A stretch of DNA of 9,556 bases from Bacteroidales bacterium UBA4866 (GCA_002399565.1 DHDW01000042.1:43755-53310), one strand, 5' to 3'; shown: positions 1 through 6,464, counted from the first letter of the stretch. Notes: generated by a model not told the origin, from the letters alone. A program made the numbers and translations.

Positions 1-70
1 CTTGGGAGAATAGGTTATTTGGAAAACCTATATAAAGGATTATTGCAAATAGAGTAATAAGTCTTCTCAT
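1..70 (-). CDS. Partial secreted or outer-membrane protein (N-terminus only)
   Basis: An open frame begins with ATG at 70 on the minus strand and stays open for 23 codons until it leaves the window. The visible residues start M-R-R-L, followed by a hydrophobic stretch (LITLFAIILYIGF) and then N-N-L-F-S-Q. This is a typical signal peptide: basic n-region, hydrophobic core, and a likely signal peptidase I cut after F-S, before Q. The OmpA-family protein in this window has a comparable S-Q cleavage site. There is no lipobox cysteine in the visible part, so export to the periplasm or outer membrane by Sec is more likely than a lipoprotein. A good promoter box (TATATTTGCA, 104-95) lies 24 bases upstream, which supports this start and suggests a unit separate from uvrC. 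The function cannot be judged from so few residues. Confidence 0.62.
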   Translation of the reverse strand, partial: MRRLITLFAIILYIGFPNNLFSQ

Positions 71-94
71 AATGGTTGAATTATTAATTATTTC

Positions 95-104
95 TGCAAA
101 TATA
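95..104 (-). promoter_or_regulatory. Promoter -7 box for the left-edge gene
   Basis: The minus strand reads TATATTTGCA, a full match to the Bacteroidota -7 consensus TAnnTTTG plus the CA seen at the other promoters in this window. Transcription would begin about 5-7 bases downstream, giving a leader of roughly 20 bases before the ATG at 70. No clear TTTG -33 element is visible at the usual 19-21 base spacing. Confidence 0.55.
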
Positions 105-145
105 CATTTATTTTAATATCTATGTTCTTTTTGGGAATATTTCTA

Positions 146-1963
146 TTAATCTTTGTGGAAATAATCGTAAACAATCTTTGCTTTTGAAGCTCCAATTGCA
201 TTGGTTAATTCTTCAAGTGAAGTTTGAGAAATCTTTTTAACGCTTTGGAATTTAAGGAGCAGGTTTCTTGATGTTATATCCCCTATTCCTTCAATTTCCG
301 TTAGCTGAGTTCGGAAGGTTGATTTGGAACGTTTGTTTCTATGGTGAGTTATTCCAAAACGGTGTGCTTCATCTCTAATTTGTTGTATAACTTTTAGGGT
401 TTCACTTCTTCTGTCCAAAAATAAAGGAATGCTTTCACCAGGAAAGAATATTTCTTCTAATCGTTTGGCAACCCCTATCATCTTTATCTTATCTGATAGT
501 CCTAATGCTCTTAGGGTTTCTTGTGCAGCACTTAACTGTCCCTTGCCCCCATCAATAACAATTAGGTCAGGAAGTGGTTTTTCTTCTGCTTTCAATCGAG
601 AATAACGACGGTAAACAACTTCCTGCATGGAGGCAAAGTCATCTGCTCCTACAACAGTTTTTATATTATAGTGTTTATAATCACGATTGGATGGTTTGGC
701 ATTGCGAAAAACTACACAGGCTGCAACAGGATTTGTTCCTTGCGTGTTGGAATTGTCAAAACATTCAATATGTCGTGGCAAAACATCCATTCTTAAATCC
801 TTTTGCATAATCTCCATTATTCTCTTAGAATGCCTTTCTGGGTCGAGCAGCATAGCTTTTTTAGATTTTTCTAATTTATGGAATTTTGCATTATGGAGAG
901 AAAGGTCAAGGAGTTTCTTTTTATCTCCTAATTGTGGGATAGTTTGTATAACATAATCCTCTGGCAAATCTAACCTTATGGGAACAATAATTTCTCTATC
1001 ATTCCAATCGAGTTTATCCCTACTTTGAACAATGGCAGAAGAAAAAACTTCCTCAAAGGTTTCGTCAAGTTTTCTTTGAACTTCAATACTATAAGATGAA
1101 ATTACGTATCCATTAACAACCTTCATCATATTGAAATGTATGGAGTTTTCTTCCTCAACATATGCAAACACTTCAACATTCTTAATTGTGGAGCTTACAA
1201 CTGTGCTTTTTGACTGATAGTTTTCCAACATCATTATCCTTTCCTTAACAGCTTGTGCTTTTTCAAATTCTTGTGTTTGAGCATAAGCCATCATCTCTTG
1301 CTTTAAATCTTTAAGGAGCATTGAAAAATCACCTTTAAGCATATTCTTAATTGAGGAAATGGTATTATTATAACTTTCTTTTGATTGAAGTCCTTCACAG
1401 GGTGCATCGCAAAGTTTGATTTGATAGTTTAAACATGCTTTGAATTTGTTTTGGTTTATGTTTTCTTCTGTCAAATTGAGGTTGCAGGTGCGATAACGAA
1501 ACATTATACGGATTATATCCATTAGCTCTTTGAGTGCTCTATTGTTGGCATAGGGTCCATAGTAGAGAGAGCCATCACGAACAAGGTTACGGGTCTTGAA
1601 TATTTTTGGAAAGGATTCATTTGTTATTCTTACCCAAGGAAAGCTTTTATCGTCTTTTAGCATAATATTATAGCGTGGACGATACTTCTTAATTAAATTG
1701 CATTCCAATAGCAGTGCTTCTGTTTCGGAAGACAAATGAATTAATTCAATGTTGTAGATTTTCCTTACTAAGAGTTTGGTTTTGGAGTTGAGGCTGGATT
1801 GGTTGTGAAAATATGATAATACCCTATTCTTTAAATTCTTTGCCTTACCTATATAGATTATTGTTCCCTTATTATCAAAATATTGATACACTCCTGCTGT
1901 GGAAGGAAGTGTTTGTAATATGGGTAAAAGCTTATTATAGTAAGGATTAAGATTGTCGGTCAT
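146..1963 (-). CDS. uvrC: UvrABC excinuclease subunit C
   Basis: UvrC makes the dual incision around bulky DNA lesions in nucleotide excision repair, after UvrA/UvrB recognition, in the cytoplasm. The protein is 605 residues, a normal length. The N-terminal GIY-YIG nuclease (3' incision) shows G24-V25-Y26, Y37-I38-G39 and R47. Cysteines C160, C177, C185 and C189, in the pattern ACLNYQIKLCDAPC, match the four-cysteine iron-sulfur site known in UvrC. A UVR/UvrB-binding segment lies at about 216-250. The C-terminal RNase H-like nuclease (5' incision) has its expected Asp-Asp-His set at D403 (ECFDNSN), D471 (IVIDGGKGQ) and H534 (RDEAHRFG). A helix-hairpin-helix DNA-binding tail follows from about 553. 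It is the last gene of the purC-gldH-uvrC operon, 15 bases after the gldH stop. All key residues are present, so it should be active. Confidence 0.98.
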   Translation of the reverse strand: MTDNLNPYYNKLLPILQTLPSTAGVYQYFDNKGTIIYIGKAKNLKNRVLSYFHNQSSLNSKTKLLVRKIYNIELIHLSSETEALLLECNLIKKYRPRYNIMLKDDKSFPWVRITNESFPKIFKTRNLVRDGSLYYGPYANNRALKELMDIIRIMFRYRTCNLNLTEENINQNKFKACLNYQIKLCDAPCEGLQSKESYNNTISSIKNMLKGDFSMLLKDLKQEMMAYAQTQEFEKAQAVKERIMMLENYQSKSTVVSSTIKNVEVFAYVEEENSIHFNMMKVVNGYVISSYSIEVQRKLDETFEEVFSSAIVQSRDKLDWNDREIIVPIRLDLPEDYVIQTIPQLGDKKKLLDLSLHNAKFHKLEKSKKAMLLDPERHSKRIMEIMQKDLRMDVLPRHIECFDNSNTQGTNPVAACVVFRNAKPSNRDYKHYNIKTVVGADDFASMQEVVYRRYSRLKAEEKPLPDLIVIDGGKGQLSAAQETLRALGLSDKIKMIGVAKRLEEIFFPGESIPLFLDRRSETLKVIQQIRDEAHRFGITHHRNKRSKSTFRTQLTEIEGIGDITSRNLLLKFQSVKKISQTSLEELTNAIGASKAKIVYDYFHKD

Positions 1964-1978
1964 AGGCCTTTTGCCTTT

Positions 1979-2488
1979 TTATTTCTCAACGTTATAATCC
2001 AATTCAGATTTCTTAACCTCTATGCCTATGTTTTTTAGTCCAGTTACTTGATATTTTGAGCTATAATTGGAAATTATAAACTCATACTCTCCCTTTTCGG
2101 TGAATGTTAAGTATTGTTTAATTGGTTCTTTAATTTCAACAATATTACCCAAATCACTTCCAATGAATTTTTCAGCATTGCGATCTTTTAATTGCACTGT
2201 ATGTATGGTTTCTTTCTTAATGCCAGAGGGAGAGATTATTCTAAGAATAAAACTAACTTCATCTACATTAATATCCTTTGTGTGTGAGAATGAAACATTA
2301 ATATCATATACATCTTTAATATTAGTAATATTGATTTTTTCAAAATTAATATCTTTTCCTTTTTCAATTCTATCCCATTTTTGATCTGGAAACTCTATGG
2401 TGTTTTGATATACAAATTTATCTCCACATGAAGTAAAGAAAACACTTACTATGCCTAAAAGTAAAGCAATGCTAAAAATTCTTTTCAT
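1979..2488 (-). CDS. gldH: GldH-family gliding-motility-type lipoprotein
   Basis: This is a 169-residue lipoprotein. A short basic start (MKR) is followed by a hydrophobic segment and the lipobox-like F-T-S-C, with the lipidated cysteine at residue 21. The mature part is a predicted beta-rich domain. Family-like landmarks are a W near residue 39, Y-D-I-N around 62, S-P-S-G around 90, G-E-Y-E-F around 133, and the closing V-T-G-L-K-N-I-G-I-E-V near 148-158, which resembles the end of GldH proteins. In Flavobacterium, GldH is one of the lipoproteins needed for gliding and for type IX secretion, but homologues also occur in non-gliding Bacteroidota. No other gld or por gene is in the window, so gliding cannot be inferred. 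It is the middle gene of the operon, 7 bases after purC and 15 before uvrC. The family call comes from recognising the pattern without an alignment. Confidence 0.72.
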   Translation of the reverse strand: MKRIFSIALLLGIVSVFFTSCGDKFVYQNTIEFPDQKWDRIEKGKDINFEKINITNIKDVYDINVSFSHTKDINVDEVSFILRIISPSGIKKETIHTVQLKDRNAEKFIGSDLGNIVEIKEPIKQYLTFTEKGEYEFIISNYSSKYQVTGLKNIGIEVKKSELDYNVEK

Positions 2489-2495
2489 AATTGTT

Positions 2496-3443
2496 CTATT
2501 TTTGTGTTTTTAACCACGCAGATACGTTGTTTTCTATTCTTTGAGATAAGTTGTCGGTTTCATTTCTTTGAAACTTATCCCCTATTATGTTTTCGTATAG
2601 CTCAATATAACGTTCAGAAATTTGATTAATTATTTCAGGAGTCATTTCAGGTATTTTTTGTCCTTCCAATCCCTGAAAACCATTTTCCATTAACCATTCT
2701 CTAACAAATTCTTTAGATAATTGTCTTTGTGGCTCGGAATTATTTTGACGTTCTTGGTAGCCTTCCAAATAGAAATAGCGAGAAGAGTCTGGTGTGTGAA
2801 TTTCGTCAATCAAATATATTTTCCCATCTTTCTTCCCAAATTCATATTTTGTATCAACCAAAATCAAACCTCTTTCATTTGCTAATTCTTGTCCTCTTTG
2901 GAATAGTGCAAGGGTGTATTTTTCTAATTGTTCGTAATCTTCTTTTGAAACCAAGCCATGTTTTATTATTTCTTCTTTTGAAATATCTTCATCATGACCA
3001 ATTGCTTCTTTGGTTGTTGGTGTGATTATTGGATTTGGAAATCTATCATTTTCTTTCATTCCCTCAGGTAAAGCAACTCCACAAAGTGTTCTTTTACCTT
3101 GTTTGTATTCTCTCCAAGCATGTCCTGAAAGAAATCCTCTAACAACCATTTCAACTTTGAATGGTTGGCATAAATGACCTATTGTAACCATTGGATCTGG
3201 TGATGATATCTTCCAATTTGGTACAATATCCTCTGTGGCATCTAAAAATTTCTCTGCAATTTGATTTAAAACCTGTCCTTTGAAAGGTATTCCTTTTGGT
3301 AAAACTACATCAAAAGCTGAAATTCTATCAGAAACAATCATTACTAAAAAATTATTGTCAATATTATATACATCACGTACTTTTCCGATGTATAAATCCT
3401 TTTGTTCCTCAAACTTAAAGTTTGTTTTAACTAATGCTTCCAT
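2496..3443 (-). CDS. purC: Phosphoribosylaminoimidazole-succinocarboxamide synthase (SAICAR synthetase)
   Basis: PurC joins aspartate to CAIR with ATP to give SAICAR in de novo purine synthesis (cytoplasm). At 315 residues it is the longer form, compared with about 240 in E. coli. Visible motifs are the nucleotide-binding G20-K-V-R-D24 loop, S38-D-R-I-S-A-F-D45, the signature [13 protein letters not shown] at 101-113, LVDTKYEFG at 195-203, and the metal/substrate segment [13 protein letters not shown] at 212-224. The extra length lies mainly in the C-terminal helical extension after about residue 230. The start is supported by the N-terminal match to the family and by a promoter box (TATCTTTGCA, 3474-3465) 21 bases upstream. 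It is the first gene of the operon purC-gldH-uvrC. The gene to its right is divergent. Confidence 0.98.
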   Translation of the reverse strand: MEALVKTNFKFEEQKDLYIGKVRDVYNIDNNFLVMIVSDRISAFDVVLPKGIPFKGQVLNQIAEKFLDATEDIVPNWKISSPDPMVTIGHLCQPFKVEMVVRGFLSGHAWREYKQGKRTLCGVALPEGMKENDRFPNPIITPTTKEAIGHDEDISKEEIIKHGLVSKEDYEQLEKYTLALFQRGQELANERGLILVDTKYEFGKKDGKIYLIDEIHTPDSSRYFYLEGYQERQNNSEPQRQLSKEFVREWLMENGFQGLEGQKIPEMTPEIINQISERYIELYENIIGDKFQRNETDNLSQRIENNVSAWLKTQK

Positions 3444-3464
3444 ATATTATTATTGTTTTTATTG

Positions 3465-3474
3465 TGCAAAGATA
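3465..3474 (-). promoter_or_regulatory. Promoter -7 box for the purC-gldH-uvrC operon
   Basis: The minus strand reads TATCTTTGCA, matching the Bacteroidota TAnnTTTG box with the following CA. It ends 21 bases before the purC ATG, giving a leader of about 15-17 bases. A TTTG -33 element at standard spacing is not evident. The nearest TTTG on this strand (3493-3490) leaves only 15 bases. Confidence 0.55.
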
Positions 3475-3549
3475 ATTTATTTTTAAAAGCAAAAATACGA
3501 TTTAACATCTATTTTCATAATTTTTTACTCATAATTCAAATAAATATAG

Positions 3550-3559
3550 TATGTTTGCA
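3550..3559 (+). promoter_or_regulatory. Promoter -7 box for the OmpA-family gene
   Basis: The plus strand reads TATGTTTGCA, a full match to TAnnTTTG followed by CA, ending 22 bases before the ATG at 3582. Only a weak T-rich stretch (3521-3526) lies upstream where a -33 box is expected. It is divergent from the purC promoter about 75 bases away. The 138-base space between the two start codons holds nothing else recognisable. Confidence 0.58.
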
Positions 3560-3581
3560 GAGCAATTAATATAATTCTTTT

Positions 3582-4862
3582 ATGAAGAAGAAATTTTTTT
3601 TAACCTTAGTTCTGACTCTTGCAATTATTGCAGGGGCTTATTCTCAACAACCTAAACAAATAAAAACTAACAAAGGGAAGAAACCTATTCCAAAACCTCA
3701 AATATTAGAAACTCCTATTCCTGCTCGAAGTGCTGATTGTTTTTTTGCTGCACCTTTGCAAATTGATGTTCCCTTTGGACCAACAGAACCTCCTCGTGGA
3801 TATGGTTTTGTAAGTGAAATTAGTAAAGATGCTAAAACAAAGAATGTCTTTGATCAAGAACATAACTCTGTTTGGTATATTTTAACTATTCCTTATGATG
3901 GAAAATTATGTATTGATGTAACTCCAAAAGCAATTGCTGACGATTACGATATGTTGGTTTATAAATATACCAATAAGTATTTTTGTAATAGAATAATTGG
4001 GAATAAAGTAACACCAATACGTTCTGTTATGTCAGCAGGAAACACCGAAACAAAAGGTATTACTGGAATTGGATTAAAGGGTAAATTGCCTCATGTTCCA
4101 AAAACTTCAACAGCTGCTTATGCTTCTTATATTGATGTAACAGAAGGAGAACAATATGTTATTGTAGTGGATAACCTTGCAAGTGGAGGATTAGGACATA
4201 CAATTTTAGCAACAATCAATACAGAATTTGCACCACTAACTGTTCTTCCAATTGATAGTGTTAAAAGAGAAAGAACAACAGCTGACATTCTTATAAAAGA
4301 CAAAGAAAACAACAATATAATCTTAGAAAAAGAAGATGCAGGTGCACAAGTAATTAAGATTTTACCAAGGAAAGATTATACCATTACTCTTAAAAAAGAT
4401 GGATACTTCAATTACAGAAGAGATGTTACACATGCACAAGCTGTTAAAGACTCTATACTTACAGCTCGATTAGTTCAAATAAAGTCTGGTTCAAAACTTC
4501 CAATTAATGGATATCTTTATTTTGATGTTGATGAACTCAATAATTTTACCCTACTTCCTGAAAGCTATACAGCATTAGATGATGTTGTAAAAACTCTTCA
4601 AGAATATCCTCAGCTTGTTGTAGAAATAATAGGAAGAATACCTACAGAAGGTTTTAGTTTAAGGAAAGATGCTGAGAACTCACGTTTAAGAGCAGAAGCT
4701 ATAAAAAAATACTTGATTGGAAGAGGTATTCCTGATGCAAATCTTAAAACAAGAGGTTCTTATATTAAAGAACTTGAAGCCCAACTAACTCAGCAAAAGA
4801 AAAGCAAGTCAGGAAGTGTTTTAACACCAAATTGTGAGATAAAGATTTTAAAAACTCAATAA
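3582..4862 (+). CDS. OmpA-family cell-envelope protein with N-terminal beta domain
   Basis: This is an exported 426-residue protein. The signal peptide (MKKK, hydrophobic core to about A19) is probably cut at Y-S|Q around residue 21. A short Lys/Pro-rich linker follows (about 25-48). Residues 50-215 form a beta-rich domain with landmarks DCFFAAP, EHNSVWYILTIPYDGKL (93-109), DDYDMLVYKYT (120-130) and C135. I recognise this kind of domain from Bacteroidota OmpA-like proteins. Residues about 230-300 resemble a PEGA or carboxypeptidase-regulatory-like repeat (ITLKKDGYFNYRRDV). The OmpA/MotB C-terminal domain (about 308-426) has YLYFDVD, then NSRLRAEAIKKYLIGRGI (366-383) and LKTRGSY. Its role is probably anchoring the outer membrane to peptidoglycan. 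The usual G-H-T-D motif appears as G-R-I-P, so the diaminopimelate-binding Asp may be absent, although R370 is kept. It is a single-gene unit with its own promoter. Confidence 0.85.
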   Translation: MKKKFFLTLVLTLAIIAGAYSQQPKQIKTNKGKKPIPKPQILETPIPARSADCFFAAPLQIDVPFGPTEPPRGYGFVSEISKDAKTKNVFDQEHNSVWYILTIPYDGKLCIDVTPKAIADDYDMLVYKYTNKYFCNRIIGNKVTPIRSVMSAGNTETKGITGIGLKGKLPHVPKTSTAAYASYIDVTEGEQYVIVVDNLASGGLGHTILATINTEFAPLTVLPIDSVKRERTTADILIKDKENNNIILEKEDAGAQVIKILPRKDYTITLKKDGYFNYRRDVTHAQAVKDSILTARLVQIKSGSKLPINGYLYFDVDELNNFTLLPESYTALDDVVKTLQEYPQLVVEIIGRIPTEGFSLRKDAENSRLRAEAIKKYLIGRGIPDANLKTRGSYIKELEAQLTQQKKSKSGSVLTPNCEIKILKTQ

Positions 4863-4863
4863 A

Positions 4864-5093
4864 TTTACTATGATTTTCTTTTTATCAGAATCAGGATTTG
4901 CTTGATTTTAGGATTTGTAGGATTTCTATAATCGGTTACATAAAAATAATCAAGTCAATCCTTTAATCCTGTATCATCGGCTTGCCGCTTGCCTTAGCAA
5001 GAATCCTGATTCTGACTAAGAAAGAATCTGTGCGAATCGGCTTTCTCCTTTCCTGATTCAGACAACATTAATCATTAATAAACTCCTGATTCA
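4864..5093. repeat. Palindromic dispersed intergenic repeat, copy A
   Basis: This repeat-rich stretch occupies all but a few bases of the 233-base gap between the convergent stops at 4862 and 5096. It has a perfect 14-bp inverted repeat, TCAGAATCAGGATT at 4885-4898 and its complement at 5002-5015. A second, 12-of-14 inverted pair is GGATTTGCTTGATT (4894-4907) against AATCAAGTCAATCC (4948-4961). AGGATT units are arranged inversely (4910-4922 against 4958-4970). A GC-richer insert has GCTTGCC twice (4980-4993) and a small hairpin CTTGC-CTTA-GCAAG (4988-5001). Two further degenerate right ends follow, TCCTGATTCAGAC at 5051-5063 and TCCTGATTCA at 5084-5093. The left part (4864-4973) is closely related to 9467-9556. 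No ORF is inside, so it is a non-coding, MITE- or REP-like element. It may also act as a two-way terminator. Confidence 0.82.
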
Positions 5094-5095
5094 CA

Positions 5096-5449
5096 TTAAG
5101 AGAATATTGGTTTTTGTGGTTTTTGGGCTAATAGACCAATTGAAACTGAGGTTTTGCCATTATTATCTTTTGAGTAGGTTAGTTCAAATCTATCTAAATC
5201 ATCTAAATGAGAAAACATAAAAAATGAAGTATGCTCATCATATTCTGGGGAATCTTGTTCGGAATAAATAAGTACTTTTAAATATGTTTTTAAAACTTCT
5301 GTAATCATTTCAACACTCTTATCTGAATTAAGAGCTACTTGTTTAAGTAAATGACCTGCATTAATAGTAAAACTTTGATTGTTTTGAAGCATATCATATA
5401 TCTTTTGCATTACATCACGTTTTTCAAAATCAATTTTATCATTTTCCAT
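5096..5449 (-). CDS. Hypothetical protein, 117 residues
   Basis: I do not recognise this protein. It starts MENDKIDFEKRDVMQKIYDM and ends GLLAQKPQKPIFS. It is soluble and acidic, with no signal peptide, membrane helix or cysteine. The first 60 residues look helical, with a spaced pattern of hydrophobic residues (V13, I17, M20, L21, then L34, V38, M48, V52, L53, L57, L60). Residues 75-107 look like beta strands (FFMFSHLDDLDRFELTYS, then TSVSIGLLAQ). Its composition is like its neighbours. The start at 5449 is the only sensible ATG, and its leader is A/T-rich. A degenerate promoter-like TATGTTTTG lies at 5497-5489. It is a single gene between repeat copy A, which ends two bases past its stop, and the terminator of the peroxiredoxin gene. 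It could be a small regulatory or structural protein, but no function is claimed. Confidence 0.72.
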   Translation of the reverse strand: MENDKIDFEKRDVMQKIYDMLQNNQSFTINAGHLLKQVALNSDKSVEMITEVLKTYLKVLIYSEQDSPEYDEHTSFFMFSHLDDLDRFELTYSKDNNGKTSVSIGLLAQKPQKPIFS

Positions 5450-5521
5450 AATAAGACATTTTTTAAATTTATACTATAATTACAACGACAAAACATAAAT
5501 TATTATTTCATTAATTGGAAC

Positions 5522-5554
5522 AAAAAAAGGGAGAAGAAATTAATCAACTCCCTT
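5522..5554 (-). terminator. Rho-independent terminator after the peroxiredoxin gene
   Basis: Read on the minus strand, AAGGGAG (5554-5548) is followed by a 14-base A/T-rich loop and CTCCCTT (5533-5527), giving a perfect 7-bp stem. The T run continues to seven Ts (5528-5522). It lies about 90 bases past the peroxiredoxin stop and about 70 bases before the next gene on the same strand. It should therefore end the peroxiredoxin transcript and separate it from the 117-residue gene. The rest of the 196-base gap (5450-5645) is plain A/T-rich sequence. Confidence 0.8.
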
Positions 5555-5645
5555 AATGGTTGTTTCAAAAATTAGATAAAATTATTCACATTGAAAAACC
5601 AACATTAAAAATCAAAATCAAAATTATTATTTAACTCATTCAAAT

Positions 5646-6356
5646 CTACTTCCCTAATCTACTTTCAACATCTTCTTTTGAAAGTTTCTTAGTACAGAAA
5701 AACCAATCATAACATTTAACATCTTCATCCTTACTTTCCATTCTTTCCTTAGCTACTCCACATGAACCAGCTGTTGGAACAATTACTTCATCTCCTGGAC
5801 GCCAATCTGCTGGTAATGCCACATTGAAATTATCTGCTGTTTGTAATCCAATCAAAACTCTCTTCAACTCATCAAAATTTCTTCCTAATGATAGGGGATA
5901 GTAAATTATTGTACGAATAATGTCTTGTGGATCAATGAAGAAAACTGCTCTAACTGCTTTTGTTGTTGCTTCTCCTGGTTGAATCATACCATATTTATTA
6001 GCAACTTCCATTGTTATATCTTCAATTAAAGGAAATTTCACTTCAATATCCTTCATCCCCTTATATTCTATTTTTTCCTTAATGGTTCTTAACCATGCAA
6101 TATGACTATAAAGTCCATCCACTGAAAGTCCAACTAATTGAGTATTTAGAGCTTCAAACTCTGGTGCCATTTTTGCAAATGTCATAAACTCCGAAGTACA
6201 AACAGGAGTAAAATCAGCTGGGTGAGAGAAAAGGATTTTCCACTTTCCGTTATAGTCTTCTGGGAAATTAATATTTCCTTGTGTTGTTACAGCCTTAAAT
6301 GAAGGAGCTTTATCGCCAATTCTTGGCATTGAATTTACTATATTTGTTGTTTCCAT
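5646..6356 (-). CDS. Prx6-type peroxiredoxin (thiol peroxidase)
   Basis: This enzyme reduces hydrogen peroxide and organic peroxides through a reactive cysteine in the cytoplasm. The start at 6356 gives 236 residues. An in-frame ATG at 6419 would add 21 residues (MLIFLQSENN...), but it lies upstream of the likely transcription start (promoter box 6412-6403), so the shorter form is chosen. The peroxidatic motif is H45-P-A-D-F-T-P-V-C53, and the conserved Arg of the family lies in KAVRAVFFIDP (R136). The C-terminal half has the Prx6-type PADWRPGD (182-189), VIVPT, and KCYDWFFC, with cysteines at 199, 215 and 221. The C-X5-C pair matches that of the archaeal-type Prx6 enzymes such as the Aeropyrum pernix one, where the last cysteine resolves C-peroxidatic. 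It is divergent from oxyR, has its own terminator, and is probably OxyR-controlled. Confidence 0.95.
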   Translation of the reverse strand: METTNIVNSMPRIGDKAPSFKAVTTQGNINFPEDYNGKWKILFSHPADFTPVCTSEFMTFAKMAPEFEALNTQLVGLSVDGLYSHIAWLRTIKEKIEYKGMKDIEVKFPLIEDITMEVANKYGMIQPGEATTKAVRAVFFIDPQDIIRTIIYYPLSLGRNFDELKRVLIGLQTADNFNVALPADWRPGDEVIVPTAGSCGVAKERMESKDEDVKCYDWFFCTKKLSKEDVESRLGK

Positions 6357-6402
6357 TTTATTTTCTTTTTTTTGATTATATGTTTTATAATTATTTTCTG
6401 AT

Positions 6403-6436
6403 TGCAAAAATATAAGCATTATTATTATCTACCAAA
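6403..6436 (-). promoter_or_regulatory. Promoter of the peroxiredoxin gene (-33 and -7 boxes)
   Basis: On the minus strand, TTTG (6436-6433) is followed after exactly 20 bases by TATTTTTGCA (6412-6403). This fits the Bacteroidota primary sigma pattern TTTG-N19-21-TAnnTTTG. It is the most complete promoter in the window. Transcription should begin near 6400, about 40 bases before the ATG at 6356. This rules out translation from the upstream in-frame ATG at 6419. Confidence 0.72.
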
Positions 6437-6464
6437 CATAAATTTTCTATATTTGCATTGATAA
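6424..6464. promoter_or_regulatory. Imperfect dyad in the peroxiredoxin-oxyR control region (candidate OxyR operator)
   Basis: Two nested inverted repeats share almost the same centre (about 6444). The outer pair is TTATC (6425-6429) with GATAA (6460-6464). The inner one is CAAACATA (6433-6440) with TATATTTG (6448-6455), which pairs at 7 of 8 positions. The roughly 40-bp span covers the -33 box of the peroxiredoxin promoter and the -7 box of oxyR. OxyR is a LysR-type tetramer known to cover about 45 bp next to the genes it controls, so the position suits an operator. This is inference, because A/T-rich DNA gives chance dyads easily. Confidence 0.35.
6448..6457 (+). promoter_or_regulatory. Promoter -7 box for oxyR
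   Basis: The plus strand reads TATATTTGCA, a full TAnnTTTG match followed by CA. It ends 19 bases before the oxyR ATG, giving a leader of only about 13-15 bases. The expected -33 position (about 6424-6428) reads ATTAT, a poor match. This suggests a weak or regulator-dependent promoter. Confidence 0.55.

Noticed and set aside
574..956. Two plus-strand open frames inside uvrC (574-810 and 687-956)
   Set aside because: They lie antisense within a fully conserved uvrC, overlap each other in different frames, have no promoter box or family features, and read like reverse-complement shadows.
2067..3025. Plus-strand open frames inside gldH and purC (2067-2384, 2729-3025)
   Set aside because: They are antisense to well-supported genes, with unusual composition and no recognisable domain.
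3280..3486. Plus-strand frame overlapping the purC start and its promoter
   Set aside because: It covers the purC N-terminus and the -7 box in antisense, has no start signal, and ends in A/T-rich non-coding sequence.
4127..4315. Minus-strand 62-codon frame inside the OmpA-family gene
   Set aside because: It is antisense to a clear coding region with no supporting signal. The Ser/Leu-rich translation is typical of a shadow frame.
4864..5093. CRISPR array or attachment site in the repeat-rich gap
   Set aside because: The repeated units are short, inverted and degenerate, with no regular spacers. No cas or integrase gene is near, and there is no tRNA for an attachment site.
5489..5524. Promoter of the 117-residue gene (TATGTTTTG with TTTG upstream)
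   Set aside because: The box has one extra T compared with the consensus and the upstream TTTG (5524-5521) is 23 bases away, outside the usual range. It also lies in the terminator's T-run, so I did not list it as a feature.
6357..6419. A 21-residue N-terminal extension of the peroxiredoxin starting at 6419
   Set aside because: The codons overlap the -7 box at 6412-6403, so most of them would lie upstream of the transcript start. The extension is not like a signal peptide, and family homology begins after the ATG at 6356.
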